Source of the DNA: a bacterium | GTDB lineage: Bacteria > Verrucomicrobiota > Verrucomicrobiia > Limisphaerales > J093 | Direction of reading: 5' to 3' | Assembly (NCBI GenBank): GCA_021780105.1 | Contig: JAJXZJ010000023.1 | Coordinates: 62,001 to 126,000 of the forward strand | DNA length: 64,000 nt | In this document: one piece after another, positions 9,143 to 20,200 of the stretch | Layout of the letters: every line of letters starts with the position of its first letter | How positions within the stretch are numbered: the stretch's first letter is position 1 | The notes under the pieces: generated by a model | Databases searched by the model: none | The model's input: only the letters and a program-made list of their open reading frames with translations | Told to the model about the DNA's origin: nothing | Program-made: the position numbers and the translations under genes

Positions 9143-11239
9143 TCAATTCTGGCCCCGACGCGTTTGGTAAAGGTTGGCCGCCACCTCTCGGCTGGCGGCG
9201 ATCATTTCCACGTAGGGCGTGTCCGCGACATCCACGAAGCCGATCTGATAATTCTCCTCGTCGTAGGTGCGGCCGGTTGTCGGCTCGTCCTGGTATTGGA
9301 ACCAGTGGCAGCCGACGAATTGCGGATGCCGCAGCGCACCGCGGACGTAATCCGTGTAAGCCCGCGCCCGCGCCGCCTGGTTTGCGGTCGGCACCAAGCC
9401 GGTGTGAAACAGGCCGCGGTCCAAGGCGCCAAAGTGGAATTCACCGATGATCAACGGCACGTCCGCCCCGCCGTTGAAATGAAAGTCCGCGACGCTGCGT
9501 TGATAGAGATTGTAGCTCACCACATCGCAGAACTTCGCCGCCGCCGCCGCCGCACGGGCGTTCACCCACGCGAACCGGCAGCCGAGGTAAAGCTGGTGCG
9601 GCGCGACGGCCTTGATGGCGTCGCGCACGGTTCGGAAATACTGCTCCGCGGCGCGCGTGTAAAACGTCTCCAAGTCGGCTGACGCACGCGCCTTGGCCGG
9701 CGCCTCGCGGCTTTCACGCAGCGCGTCCCACGACGCGTGACTCGTGCCCCAGGCGGCGTTGAGCCTGGCAATGTCGCCGTATTTCGCCTGCAAATCCGCG
9801 AGGAACGCCGCCTTCGCCGCCTGGTCGGCTGGCGACCGTAACGCCGCCAGGCCGAGCGACGTTTCGTCGCCCCACGACATTTCGTTGTCGGAGAAATAGC
9901 CGAGGCACCAGGGATCGCCCGCGCTGCCGCCCGCCTTGCCCGCCATGCTGCGGCGCACGCTCTCGGCAAAGCTGGCGTCGAACACATCCGGAAATTTGCC
10001 CCAGTAACCCTCGCTGCCTTCGATCATTCGCGTGCGGCCCGAGCTGACGGTGTCGGTGTAGGGCGTGCGGCGCAGCCGGCTCACGGTGGCGTCGGACCAA
10101 TTGCCGATGGTGTTGATGCCCCAGCTTCGCAGCCGCTGCTGGATGACGGCCGGGTAAACGCGTTGCCAGTCCGGGCCGTATTTGCGAAGCAAGTTGGCGC
10201 CGCCGAAGGAAAACGTCTGCACCGTGCGACCCGCGTAGTGGCCCTTGAGCGCGTAGCCCTGTGAGAGAAAGCCGGCGAATTCCGGCTGTTTGCCGGGAAA
10301 ATCGGCGAACCAGCTTTCGCGCTCCTCGACCGGCGTGGCGTCGCGCGCGCCGACACAGTCAATCCCCTGGGAAAAGAACAGGCGGCCATCCGGGTCCACC
10401 AGCCACCACTTGCCCTCGAGTTTCTGGGTGCGGAAAAAACCGGTGGCGTCGAGCCGGGGTCCGTTCGCCCAGCCGCCGTATTGATCCCAACCAACCGGGG
10501 CGGGCAGGCGCGCGAGTTCGTCCGCTTCCTTGGCGCGTTTCTCCGTCAATTCGGCGAGCGAATGCGTCTTGCCCGGCCAGTCCTTGTGCCGGTATTGGCC
10601 GAAGGTGTCCATGAACGGAAAGAACGGATCGGCATCGGTGATCCAGGCGGTCGGCGGCGTGTAACCGCCGGTGGCGCGGACGCTCTCGATTTCGAAGCGA
10701 CGGTCGGCGTCCGGGCAGCTGACGAACACAAGCAGTTGGATGACGTTCTTCGGATCAATCGTGCCCGGCCCGCCGATGGCGACCGGATAGCCTCTCATGC
10801 CGAAAAGTTTTTCGCCCAGTGTGCTGCCGGCGGCACGCGTCAACGACACATCGAGCGTGCCGGTTTGGCCGGGGTTGAGCCGCAGCGAGCCGGTCAGACA
10901 ATTTTTTGTGCCATCGGCGCCTGGATTATCCACGCGGCAATTCACGGTGACCACGTTGGTGCCGGCGTTGTGCAGTTGCAGTGTGACCGCCCCGTTGGGG
11001 GACAGATCCCAATGTCCCTCCGGTGCCGGCAGCGTGATGCCGGGCCATTCGGCTTGGTGGCCGGTGCTGACGGTCAGAACGCCGCTTTTGACGGAGACCG
11101 TCGCGTCCTGCGTGCGAACCGTCGCCGGATCAAAGCCGGACGTGAAATCGAACAACGTCCGATCCGCGGCGGCCACGGTGAACGCCGCCGCCAGCGCGGC
11201 CAGAAACGTGGAGAAGTGAATCGAGAGCAGCGCCTTCAT
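9143..11239 (-). CDS. secreted GH42/agarase-like beta-glycosidase
   Basis: Signal peptide MKALLSIHFSTFLAALAAAFTVAAA; motifs KLEGKWWLVDPDGRLFFSQGIDCVG, RLRSWGINTIGNWSD, CLGYFSDNEMSWGD, PLIIGEFHFG. Confidence 0.75.
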   Translation of the reverse strand: MKALLSIHFSTFLAALAAAFTVAAADRTLFDFTSGFDPATVRTQDATVSVKSGVLTVSTGHQAEWPGITLPAPEGHWDLSPNGAVTLQLHNAGTNVVTVNCRVDNPGADGTKNCLTGSLRLNPGQTGTLDVSLTRAAGSTLGEKLFGMRGYPVAIGGPGTIDPKNVIQLLVFVSCPDADRRFEIESVRATGGYTPPTAWITDADPFFPFMDTFGQYRHKDWPGKTHSLAELTEKRAKEADELARLPAPVGWDQYGGWANGPRLDATGFFRTQKLEGKWWLVDPDGRLFFSQGIDCVGARDATPVEERESWFADFPGKQPEFAGFLSQGYALKGHYAGRTVQTFSFGGANLLRKYGPDWQRVYPAVIQQRLRSWGINTIGNWSDATVSRLRRTPYTDTVSSGRTRMIEGSEGYWGKFPDVFDASFAESVRRSMAGKAGGSAGDPWCLGYFSDNEMSWGDETSLGLAALRSPADQAAKAAFLADLQAKYGDIARLNAAWGTSHASWDALRESREAPAKARASADLETFYTRAAEQYFRTVRDAIKAVAPHQLYLGCRFAWVNARAAAAAAKFCDVVSYNLYQRSVADFHFNGGADVPLIIGEFHFGALDRGLFHTGLVPTANQAARARAYTDYVRGALRHPQFVGCHWFQYQDEPTTGRTYDEENYQIGFVDVADTPYVEMIAASREVAANLYQTRRGQN

Positions 11240-11403
11240 AATTTGAACTTGGGACAACTTGAGTTGAGGCTGCACAAGCGATGTGGCTTTGTAAAGGATG
11301 GAGCGGCAACACGCGAAACGTCGGGTGGTCGGAGAGGAAACGCCGCGTCCCAGACAACCGTGGCCGCGCTTGAATTCCTCCCGGCTTTTCCTAATGTCGG
11401 CCC

Positions 11404-12093
11404 GTGGATCTCGCCAGCAATCTGTCCGCCGTCGAACAACGCCTCGCCGCCGCTTGCGCCTGCGCGGGTCGCGAACGGTCATCGGTGACGTTGGTCGCCG
11501 TGAGCAAGGGCCAGCCGCCGGAACTCGTGCAGGCGGCTGCGGACCTTGGCCTGACGTTGTTTGGGGAAAACAAAATGCAGGAGGCGAGGGCAAAAATCCC
11601 GCTCTGTCCGGGCCGCCTGCGCTGGCACATGATCGGTCATCTCCAGACCAACAAGGTCCGCGACGCGGTGCATTTCTTCGAAATGATTCACAGCGTGGAC
11701 AGCCTGGCGCTGGCGGAAGAGGTTCAAAAACAGGCGGAGAAGGCGGCCAAGCGGATGCCGGTGCTGCTGGAAGTGAACGTCGCCGGGGAGGCAAGCAAGT
11801 TTGGTTACGCGCCGGCGCGGTTGCTACAGGAATTGGGTCAGCTCAACGCGCTGCCGCGGCTGGAAATCCACGGTTTGATGACGATGGCGCCGTGGTCGCC
11901 GGATGCCGAACGGGCGCGGCCCGTCTTCCGCCGGCTGCGCGAGCTGAAGCAGGAATGCGAGCAACTCCTGGGCGCGCCGCTGGCCCATCTGAGCATGGGC
12001 ATGAGCGGCGACTTCGAGGTGGCCGTCGAGGAAGGCGCCACGCTGGTGCGGATCGGCACGGCGTTGTTTGGCGAGCGCCGCCCGGCGAAATAA
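11404..12093 (+). CDS. yggS: YggS-family PLP-binding protein (PLP homeostasis)
   Basis: VTLVAVSKGQPPELVQAA, LFGENKMQEARAK, WHMIGHLQTNKVRD, LEIHGLMTMAP, LSMGMSGDFEVAVEEGATLVRIGTALFGER. Confidence 0.93.
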   Translation: MDLASNLSAVEQRLAAACACAGRERSSVTLVAVSKGQPPELVQAAADLGLTLFGENKMQEARAKIPLCPGRLRWHMIGHLQTNKVRDAVHFFEMIHSVDSLALAEEVQKQAEKAAKRMPVLLEVNVAGEASKFGYAPARLLQELGQLNALPRLEIHGLMTMAPWSPDAERARPVFRRLRELKQECEQLLGAPLAHLSMGMSGDFEVAVEEGATLVRIGTALFGERRPAK

Positions 12094-12195
12094 GGATTGC
12101 GCCGCGGCCTGCTTTTCATCCGCCCGTCTTGCGGCGATTCTCCGGCATCGTGGAAAGACGGTGGACGCCACAGCCCAAAGTTGTAAGGTCGTGCC

Positions 12196-14235
12196 ATGCA
12201 AACCATCGGGCCGGCTCTCTTCGAGAACAAGGCCGACGGCCAATACGCCTCGCGCATTGGCACACTGTTCCCCCGCCACGAATTGCTCGTCACCGATCCG
12301 CCGATGCACGCGCTCCAGCGGGAGGTGTTCAAGGACTGGCTTCATGCCAGACAGATCAAGGCCGGCGTGCCGCCTTCCAGCGAACAACAGTTGGTCTGGG
12401 AGGCCGCCGAGAGCGTGGACCTCATCTTCGCCGGCGGCGACGTGGTGCAGATCCGGCCGGAAATCGAGCGGCTGGACCTCGCGTTTGCCGCCGATGATCA
12501 ACTGCAGGAGGCCTGGGGCGTGCCGCGACAGCGCATCCGCTTCCTGTCGGTGCGGAATCCTTCGGTCCGCCAGGCGTTGCGCGAGCGCGGTGAACTGTGG
12601 CGGATGACGGCGCCGCCGTCCGGAGCCGAGGAAATCAGCCGGGCGATTGCGCACTCGCGGGTGGCGATCGGCGAGCGTCCGCTCTACTACTACAATCCAC
12701 ACACCGGCAGCCGTCACGTCACCTTCACCGAGTTTCAGCGGCTGGCGGCGCTGGACGATGCCGCGCTGGCGCGGCAGCTTGACGAAATCGCGCAGCACAG
12801 CATCCGGCGCAACCGGCACGGCCATCCGGAAGTGTGTTTTTTTGGCGTGGACAGCCTGAAGTTTGGCGCGCCCAATTTTGTGGGAGTCGCGTTTGCCGAA
12901 CTGGCCGCCGCGGAGCTGCGTTCGCGCTATGACACCCTGGCGCGTCTGTTTGGCGACGCGACGGAGCCGGACCTGCGGGAGGACAGCCGGCACTCGGCCG
13001 CCTGGCGGGAACGCATGTTCGCCGCCATTGCCAGCGAGGACCGCGAGGAGCCGGCCCCGGAATTGCTCCAGGGCCTGAACCTGGACTTTTTCCTGCGGAT
13101 TCGCTGGCTGCCGGGCGGACGTTTCGAGGTGGGCGAGTTCATGTTTGCCGCCATCTTCCCCAGGGAAAACGGCGTGCCGAAGGACCCGGACTTGCAGCGG
13201 CTCTGGGATCCGCTCGCGCGCGGGTTCATCGCCAATTTCATCCGCGAATACGGCACCATCGAATATCTCAATCTGGGCCGGATCGAGCCTGCCGCCGGCA
13301 CGCCGCCGCCGGCGGGGCGCGGGCGGCGGGGCGTTTACCTGGCGGAGATCAAGGTCCGTGGTGAAACCAGCCCCCGCGTGCTGTTGTTGCGCGTGCAGCG
13401 TTGGGGCATTCGCGAACGCCTCGACGAGAAGGACGCCTTCGGCAAGCCGAAGGATTTCATCCGCGCGGTGTTTGAAACCGAGGAATATGTGGACTACACA
13501 CTGGACCGGCGGCTGGGCTGCCTGCAATTCGGCTTGCACCTGCCGCCGCGCGTCCACATGCGCCGGGTGACCGAGCCTTACCTCGACGGGCGCGAGGAAT
13601 TCCGCGGCCGCCTGTTTCCGGTCATTTATTTCGAGCGCGACTACCTGCCCGGCGTTCCCACGAACAAATTGCTCGACCGCAAACTGGCGGACCCGCGTTA
13701 CGCGCTGGCGCTGGCCCGCTTGCTTGGCCGCGCCGCCGCGCCGAACATTGTCGTGGGCCGCACGCTCGATCCGGTGTCGCCGGAGGTTTCCGGAGAAACG
13801 TTGTTCGACGACGGCAACGAAATCGTCGTCGAAGGCTCCGACGGGCTGCCGCGCGACCTGGTGCTGGTGGATCACAGCGGCGCGTTCGCCGACTGGCGCA
13901 CCGGCTCCCTCCTGGCGTTTGCCCGCAGTTACGCGGGGCCGGTGAACCGCCGGGTGGACAAGGTGCCCGATCCCAGACTTTTCGCCGAAACCTACCTCGC
14001 GGCCTTTCGCGAGGAATTCACCCGCATCCAGTCGGATTATCGCCGCCGGCGCGGCGCGTTTGACCGGCTGTTCAAGCACCTGCCTTACAGCGAAGGCAAT
14101 TTCGCGTGCCGCTGGGAGCGCGTTTTGCAGCGCCTGCGGGAAACGGAGCTCGAACCGCTGGTGCGCGAAATCGGCCGGCACATCACCGTGCTCACCCTGC
14201 CGGCGGCCCAGGATGTCGCGGCCGGCGGCCGGTGA
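12196..14235 (+). CDS. uncharacterised 679-aa protein
   Basis: Single long ORF, no signal peptide; region FRGRLFPVIYFERDYLPGVPTNKL...DLVLVDHSGAFADW; no family recognised by eye. Confidence 0.75.
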   Translation: MQTIGPALFENKADGQYASRIGTLFPRHELLVTDPPMHALQREVFKDWLHARQIKAGVPPSSEQQLVWEAAESVDLIFAGGDVVQIRPEIERLDLAFAADDQLQEAWGVPRQRIRFLSVRNPSVRQALRERGELWRMTAPPSGAEEISRAIAHSRVAIGERPLYYYNPHTGSRHVTFTEFQRLAALDDAALARQLDEIAQHSIRRNRHGHPEVCFFGVDSLKFGAPNFVGVAFAELAAAELRSRYDTLARLFGDATEPDLREDSRHSAAWRERMFAAIASEDREEPAPELLQGLNLDFFLRIRWLPGGRFEVGEFMFAAIFPRENGVPKDPDLQRLWDPLARGFIANFIREYGTIEYLNLGRIEPAAGTPPPAGRGRRGVYLAEIKVRGETSPRVLLLRVQRWGIRERLDEKDAFGKPKDFIRAVFETEEYVDYTLDRRLGCLQFGLHLPPRVHMRRVTEPYLDGREEFRGRLFPVIYFERDYLPGVPTNKLLDRKLADPRYALALARLLGRAAAPNIVVGRTLDPVSPEVSGETLFDDGNEIVVEGSDGLPRDLVLVDHSGAFADWRTGSLLAFARSYAGPVNRRVDKVPDPRLFAETYLAAFREEFTRIQSDYRRRRGAFDRLFKHLPYSEGNFACRWERVLQRLRETELEPLVREIGRHITVLTLPAAQDVAAGGR

Positions 14236-14262
14236 TGACAATTTTCAAAAGGAGGGAAACCC

Positions 14263-16503
14263 ATGTGTAAACGGATTCTTAAACTCGGTCGGCTGGCGGT
14301 TGCCATTGCGGGCCTGTCCGCTTCGTTTTGGAGCCGGGCGGAAACTGCGGGAACCGACGTTAGAAATCTCCACTTCGACGGCAGCGACGCGCTCGCCGGC
14401 TGGGCAACCACGGGCAACGTGGCCGTTGATTTGACTAAGGATCGTGATGGCCGCGCCGGCGCGCTCAAGATTGCTCCCGGCGGCGCGGCCCGGCTCAAAC
14501 TGCGCGCCGGGGACGGATCGGGCCGGGCCGACTTCTGGGTTTATGACGACGGCACGCGGCCCGACAATCCGAAGGCCGGCCGTGCCGGTCCGCGTTGGGG
14601 CCTGGTGCAAAGCGACGGCCGCGTGTTCGCCGTCGGCATTCTTTACGCCAGCTATTTGGGCGGCAGCGAGGGCTACACGGCCACGGCATCGGACGGGAAG
14701 GATTGGTTCGACCAGTTGTTCTGGCTGGGCAGCAATCGCGCCCCCGCCGGCTGGCACCAGTGGACGATTGATTTTGATCCGGAAACCGGCTTGCACCTCC
14801 GCCGGGACGGCAAGGAACTCCATATTGACCTCGACAAGGCCGGCTTGCAGGGCTTCAGCGGGATTGCCATTTGGGGCGACAGCGGTCCGGGCGCGGGCCA
14901 GACCGTTTGGGTGAGCGATGTCGCCGTCACGTTGGGCGGGCCGGCGAACCTCGTCAAAACCGTCGAGGCCGATCCGTATGACGCGAAGGCGCTCGCCGCC
15001 GATCCGAGCCTTCACCGGCCGGTGACGATCTACACCACGAACAACGCCCCGCCGGCGCCAAGACTTGAAGACCTGCCGTGGAAGTCCAGCGTCTCGCAAT
15101 ACGGCATCACATGGACATTCGCGCAGCCGGCGCGCGTCGGGCAATTCGTGAACGGCGACTGGTATGTGGTCGGGCCGGTGACGATCCAGGCGATTAACCC
15201 GCGGCCGCTTTACGACGCGGAGATTCCGCGGCGCGAACTCGATCCCATGGACCTGGAGCGGCCGGAAGCCCGGCGTGTCCGCAACGGCTTCATGCTGAAT
15301 CCGCCGGCCGCAATGAAGGTCGCCTACGACAGCGGTGTGCGGAACTGGTTCGATCCGGCGCTGATCCAGAAACTGCCCGTGGCCATGAAGCCCGGCGACT
15401 CGCTCGTCGCCACCATCAGCATGGCCAAAGGCCTGGTGCTGCACGCGCAGTTGCGGAACAAGATCGAGCGCGGCGAGGACGATTCCAGCCCGATCCGGAC
15501 CGCCGCGGTGTTGACCTGCGCGGCCGTGCCGCCGCCGCCGGACGCGTTCCGGCCGGCGTTTTGCGATCGCACGCAGAAGCTTTACCTCGCCCGCAATCTG
15601 CGGCGTGACGCGCTGCCCGCCGCCGCCGCGACGAAGAGTATTCCCAACGTCGAACTTTATGTCCGGTTCACCCAACGACCGTGGGTGGGCACCTGTTTCT
15701 TCGGCTTCGAGGAGCCGGTCGAAAACATGCCGCAATACGGCCTCGAATATGGCCGCGTTGCCGGCATCTCGGCGCTGCTGCTCTGCACCGATCTCAAGCC
15801 GGAGCAGAAGGAGCCGCTGCTGCTCAACTACGTTCAGGTGGGCATTGACCTCGGCGGCATGATCCGCGCGGGACATCCCGGCTGGACCTGCTGGGGCGGG
15901 CACGGCAGCGGACGCAAACTGCCGATCGTGTTCGCAGGGCTGCTGCTGGGCGACGACCAGCTCGCCCACATCAACGAATCCTTCCCGAAGGCGAGTTTCG
16001 GCGAGGACGAGCAGACGGCTTACGGCGACGGCTGGACCGGGGCGAAGGTGGTGTTCACGGGACACTCCGGCATTGACGTGGTGACCGGCGCGGGCCGCTC
16101 GCGCGGCAGCGGCTGGGGACCTTACGAGCACACGCCGCCCTCCACTTGGAAGGACGGCCAGAACACCAGCGAAAGCTACCGCCGGTGCTGCACCAGCGTC
16201 GGTTGGGTCGCGCAGGCTTTGGCGCTCCGCCTCATGCGCGCCGAGAAGGCGTGGCACCACGACGCGTTATTCGATTACGTGGACCGCTGGATGTTCGAGA
16301 ACGACGCCGGGTTCGTGAAGACCATCAAGACGGCCACCGGTCGCGATCACGACCACGACTGGTCGCGGCAGGGCCAGGCCTGGGACGCGTTCGTCAACGA
16401 GATGTGGGCGCGCCATCGGCCCACGCTTGCCGCGCCCACCAACGGTTGGCAACAAGCGCACGACGACAGCTACTACCGCACGGCCGTCGAGACGCTCAAA
16501 TAA
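14263..16503 (+). CDS. secreted uncharacterised protein (concanavalin-like N-terminal region plus catalytic-like C-terminal region)
   Basis: RBS AAGGAGGG upstream; signal peptide; long ORF with YEHTPPSTWKDGQNTSESYRRCCTSVGWVAQALALRLM. Confidence 0.75.
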   Translation: MCKRILKLGRLAVAIAGLSASFWSRAETAGTDVRNLHFDGSDALAGWATTGNVAVDLTKDRDGRAGALKIAPGGAARLKLRAGDGSGRADFWVYDDGTRPDNPKAGRAGPRWGLVQSDGRVFAVGILYASYLGGSEGYTATASDGKDWFDQLFWLGSNRAPAGWHQWTIDFDPETGLHLRRDGKELHIDLDKAGLQGFSGIAIWGDSGPGAGQTVWVSDVAVTLGGPANLVKTVEADPYDAKALAADPSLHRPVTIYTTNNAPPAPRLEDLPWKSSVSQYGITWTFAQPARVGQFVNGDWYVVGPVTIQAINPRPLYDAEIPRRELDPMDLERPEARRVRNGFMLNPPAAMKVAYDSGVRNWFDPALIQKLPVAMKPGDSLVATISMAKGLVLHAQLRNKIERGEDDSSPIRTAAVLTCAAVPPPPDAFRPAFCDRTQKLYLARNLRRDALPAAAATKSIPNVELYVRFTQRPWVGTCFFGFEEPVENMPQYGLEYGRVAGISALLLCTDLKPEQKEPLLLNYVQVGIDLGGMIRAGHPGWTCWGGHGSGRKLPIVFAGLLLGDDQLAHINESFPKASFGEDEQTAYGDGWTGAKVVFTGHSGIDVVTGAGRSRGSGWGPYEHTPPSTWKDGQNTSESYRRCCTSVGWVAQALALRLMRAEKAWHHDALFDYVDRWMFENDAGFVKTIKTATGRDHDHDWSRQGQAWDAFVNEMWARHRPTLAAPTNGWQQAHDDSYYRTAVETLK

Positions 16504-16722
16504 TGGGATACCGCGACTTTCGCTGCCGGGCCAGGGCGGATTGGGGAATGTGATGTTGCTGGGGTTCTGGCGGCGCGAGGGGGCAAGGTCGCCACCAGCT
16601 CGGCGGACTCAATTCGCTTTGGGTGGGCTGAGGCGGGGGTGGTTGGAGTGGCAGAGGCAGATTCAACTGCGCCGCAGCCACGCCACGTTCCAGTCCGGTT
16701 CGGCAAGACGCACCAGGTGCAG

Positions 16723-17007
16723 TTACCCCACCGACCGCTCGCGCACCAGCAGGAGCTTGTCGTCCCGAAACACCACGCCCCGCACGTCCACCTTGGGCGT
16801 GGCGTAGTCGGTTTCCTTTTCGAGCAAGCCAAGTATGGTCGTGATTTTGAGGCCGGAGCCTTCGGCCAGCATCTCGGCGGCGAGCTGGCGGATGGCGCGG
16901 TAACGCTCAAGATCATACGGGTCGCGGGCGAAGGTGAGACCGTTTTGGGCAATGGTCTGCAGCCGCGTGCTCCAATCCAGCCAGCGTATGTTCGAGGATT
17001 TTACCAT
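16723..17007 (-). pseudogene. truncated Nudix hydrolase (N-terminal domain only)
   Basis: MVKSSNIRWLDWSTRLQTIAQNGLTFARDPYDLERYRAIRQLAAEMLAEG...TPKVDVRGVVFRDDKLLLVRERSVG* stops before any Nudix box (GX5EX7REUXEEXGU). Confidence 0.75.
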
Positions 17008-17240
17008 GATGTCCGGGATCCAACGTGACGGGCCGGCAACCGAATTACAAGCCGCCGCGCGAGCCGCTCCTCTTCTCGCCAGCCATATAGCGCCGCCGCT
17101 TCCGGTTCGCTTCGTCCGGGGTGAATCGTAATCAAAACGGGAAACCCGCCGCGAGCGGTTTCATTCAAGTTCCGCAGTGAACAACGCCGCCTTGACACCC
17201 GAGCGACGTGGTTCAGCTTTGGGCGCAACACGAACGCATC

Positions 17241-20200
17241 ATGTTCCGCCGCCTTGCCCAGTTCGCCCGCCGGCCGACCGTTTCACCGGGGCTGGCGCTG
17301 CTCGTCCTGCTCGTTTTCTGGGCAGGCTGTTCGCCGCGGCGGCAGATCGCCGACGGCGTGCAACTGGTGCTGAACCCCGACACGCTGGAGCCGACGACAA
17401 CGTTCGAGCTGCGGTTCGATCAGCCGGTGGTGCGGCCGGATTGCGTGGGCCAGAGTGCGACGCTGTCGCCGCTGGTCATCACGCCGGCGCTGCGCGGGCA
17501 GTTCGTGTGGCTGAGCCAGCGCAGCGGTGTGTTCACACCTGCCGAGCCGGCCGCGCTGGACATGGAGTATCGTTTCCAGGTGCGCGCCGGGCTGACGCAG
17601 GCCGACGGCCGGCCGCTGGCAGCGCGGTTGGACTGGCGGTTGCGCACGCCGCCCTTGCGCGCGGAGTTGATGTGCTCAACGTCGTCCGGCACAACGGATA
17701 CAAATCTGCCGGCGGTCCCCGTGCTACGGCTGGATTTCAACGCCGCCGTGCGGGCAGCCGCGGCTGCGGGCGACATCGTGTTTCGCAGTCGCACGGGCGG
17801 CACGATGACGGCGCGCGTGGTGCAGGCAAGTCGGCATGAGTGGCAGGCGGCAGGCGTCTGGTGGGCTGATCCCGCGCCGACATGGCAACGGCAGTTTGCC
17901 ACGCCGCGCGTGAAGGATGCGGTATCGGCGCAGATTTTTTCAATGCCCGCGCCAGCAAACGACGAAACCTTCGCCAACGCGCTGCTCGTCACGCCGGTCA
18001 AGCCGCTGCCGGTGGGTGAGGGCTGGGAACTGGTGCTGGCACGCGGGCTGCCGGCGGCGGATGGCCGCCTGCGGTTGCCGGCGGAACTGCGGCTGCCGCT
18101 GGGTGGCGTGCAGCCGTTTGTCGTCACCGGCGTGGCGCCGCACAACACGCTGCGCGGCGGCCGGCGCATCGAGGTGGCGTTTTCCAAGCCGCTCTCGCCG
18201 GAACTCAACGTGGCGAACCTCACGAACTGGGTTGCAGTCGAACCGGCGCCGGCGAAGGTGGCCATCACCCCGACCTGGAACCGCGTGATCGTGACCGGCC
18301 GTTTTGAGCTGACGAACGAGTATCGCGTGACGATCCGGCGCGGGCTGCCGGCGCGGGAGCCGTTTGCGCTGGCGGCGGACGACACGACGGCAGTGCAGTT
18401 CGAGCCGATGCCGCCGCGGCTTTACTTCCCGGAATTTTCGACCGAGCAACTGGCCGCCGGCCGGCGCGAGTTTCCGTTGCTGTGCGTCAACGCGCAACGC
18501 GTCACGGTGCGCGCCAGGGAACTCAGCCGCGACACGCTGGTCCACGCGCTGCGCGGCTACCGCAGTTATTACCGGTCATGGGACGAGCGGGACGATCCCG
18601 ACGAGCCGTTCCGCGAAATCGGGTTCAACCTCGTGCCCGGCCGGACGATCTTCGAGCGCAACTACACGTTGACGAACGCGACCGACGCATCGGGACAGCT
18701 TCCGTTGCGTTGGGACGACGTGCTCGCCGGCCGGCCGCATGGCGCGGTGTTCCTGGAAGCCGTGGACGAAACCAGCCGCGCGGGGCGAACCTGGCGCGTC
18801 GGCACCGAGGCGCTCGTGCAGCTCACCGACCTGGGGTTGGCGTGGAAGCGCAGCCGGGACGCCGGCCTGCTGGTGCAGGTGTTTTCCTACACGACCGGCC
18901 GGCCGGTGACGGGCGCGGCGGTGCGGCTGGCGACCGACGAAAACGAAACGCTGGACCGCGCGGTCACGGACGCCGCGGGGCTGGCGCAATTGCGCGCGGC
19001 GACAAACGCCGCCTTCGTGCTGGCGGAGACGGCGGACGATTTACACGCGGCCTCGCTCGACGCGGGCAGCATCCCGCTCTACGGATTTGGTCTGCCGGTT
19101 GAGTGGGACTGGCAGAGGGACACCGACACGCTGCAGGTGATGTTTTTCAGCGACCGGCCCGTGTATCGACCCGGCGACACGGTGCAACTGAAGGCCATTG
19201 CGCGCGACAGCCGCGGCGGCGCATTCATGGTGCCGGCGGGCCGGCCGGTGACGCTGCGCGCCGTCAACGCGGTGGGGCAGACGTTTCTGGAAACGAACCT
19301 CGTGTTCGGGCCGCTGGGTTCGCTGGACCGCGCAGTGACGCTGCCATCGGTGGGATCGGGCGGCTATTACGCGGAATTGTGCCGGGGCGACGCTGTTCTG
19401 GCGCGACGCGACTTTCGCGTGGCGGAATACAAGCCGAACGCCTTCGAGGTTTCGCTGACGACGAAGCCGGTTTTCGCCGCGGGCGAAGCCCCGGCCATCG
19501 GCCTGGACGCGCGTTACCTGCTCGGCCAGCCGTTGACGAGGGCAAACATCGCATGGTCGCTGCGCGGCCAGGACGAGGACTTCGCTCCGGCCGGATTCGA
19601 CCGGTTTGTGTTTTGCGGCGACATCTGGATGACCGAACTCGACCGCGGTCCCGGCTCGCTCACACTCGAAGGCCAGGCGGCATTCGCGACAAACCTGGTG
19701 ATCAAGCCGGCGGTGACGATCACGCCGCGCGCGCCGCATCCACGCCGGTGCGAATTGCTCGCGGAGGTGACCGACCTCAACCAGCAGACAGTGTCGCAGC
19801 GGACGGCGTTTTTGCAGCACAGCTCGGCGTTTTATCTCGGGCTCGACACGTTGCCGGACTTGTTACGCGCCGGTGAAACGGTGCCGGTCAGCGTCGTGGC
19901 CGTGGGCGCGGACGGACAACCGTGGCCGACGCCGGTGCGCGCGCGGGTGACGTTGCAGCGCGTGATGTGGCGCACGGTGCGCGTCGAGGCCGCGGGCGGC
20001 GTGGTGAGTTACCAAAACGAGCCGGTGCTGCAGGACGTTGCGCGGGCGACCGTGGACACCGCCGCCGTGGTGCAGGACAACGGCCATTGGGTCACAAAGG
20101 GCGAGCCGGCGACCCGGCTGCCCGTGGCAGAGGCGGGCATGTATTTGCTGGACGTGACGGCAAAGGACGACGCCGGCCACGACGTGGTCACGGCGACGAT

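Noticed and set aside
11824-14241. 805-aa minus-strand ORF
   Set aside because: Antisense to yggS and the 679-aa protein; composition (Q/R/H/A-rich) and mirrored length indicate a codon-bias shadow ORF.
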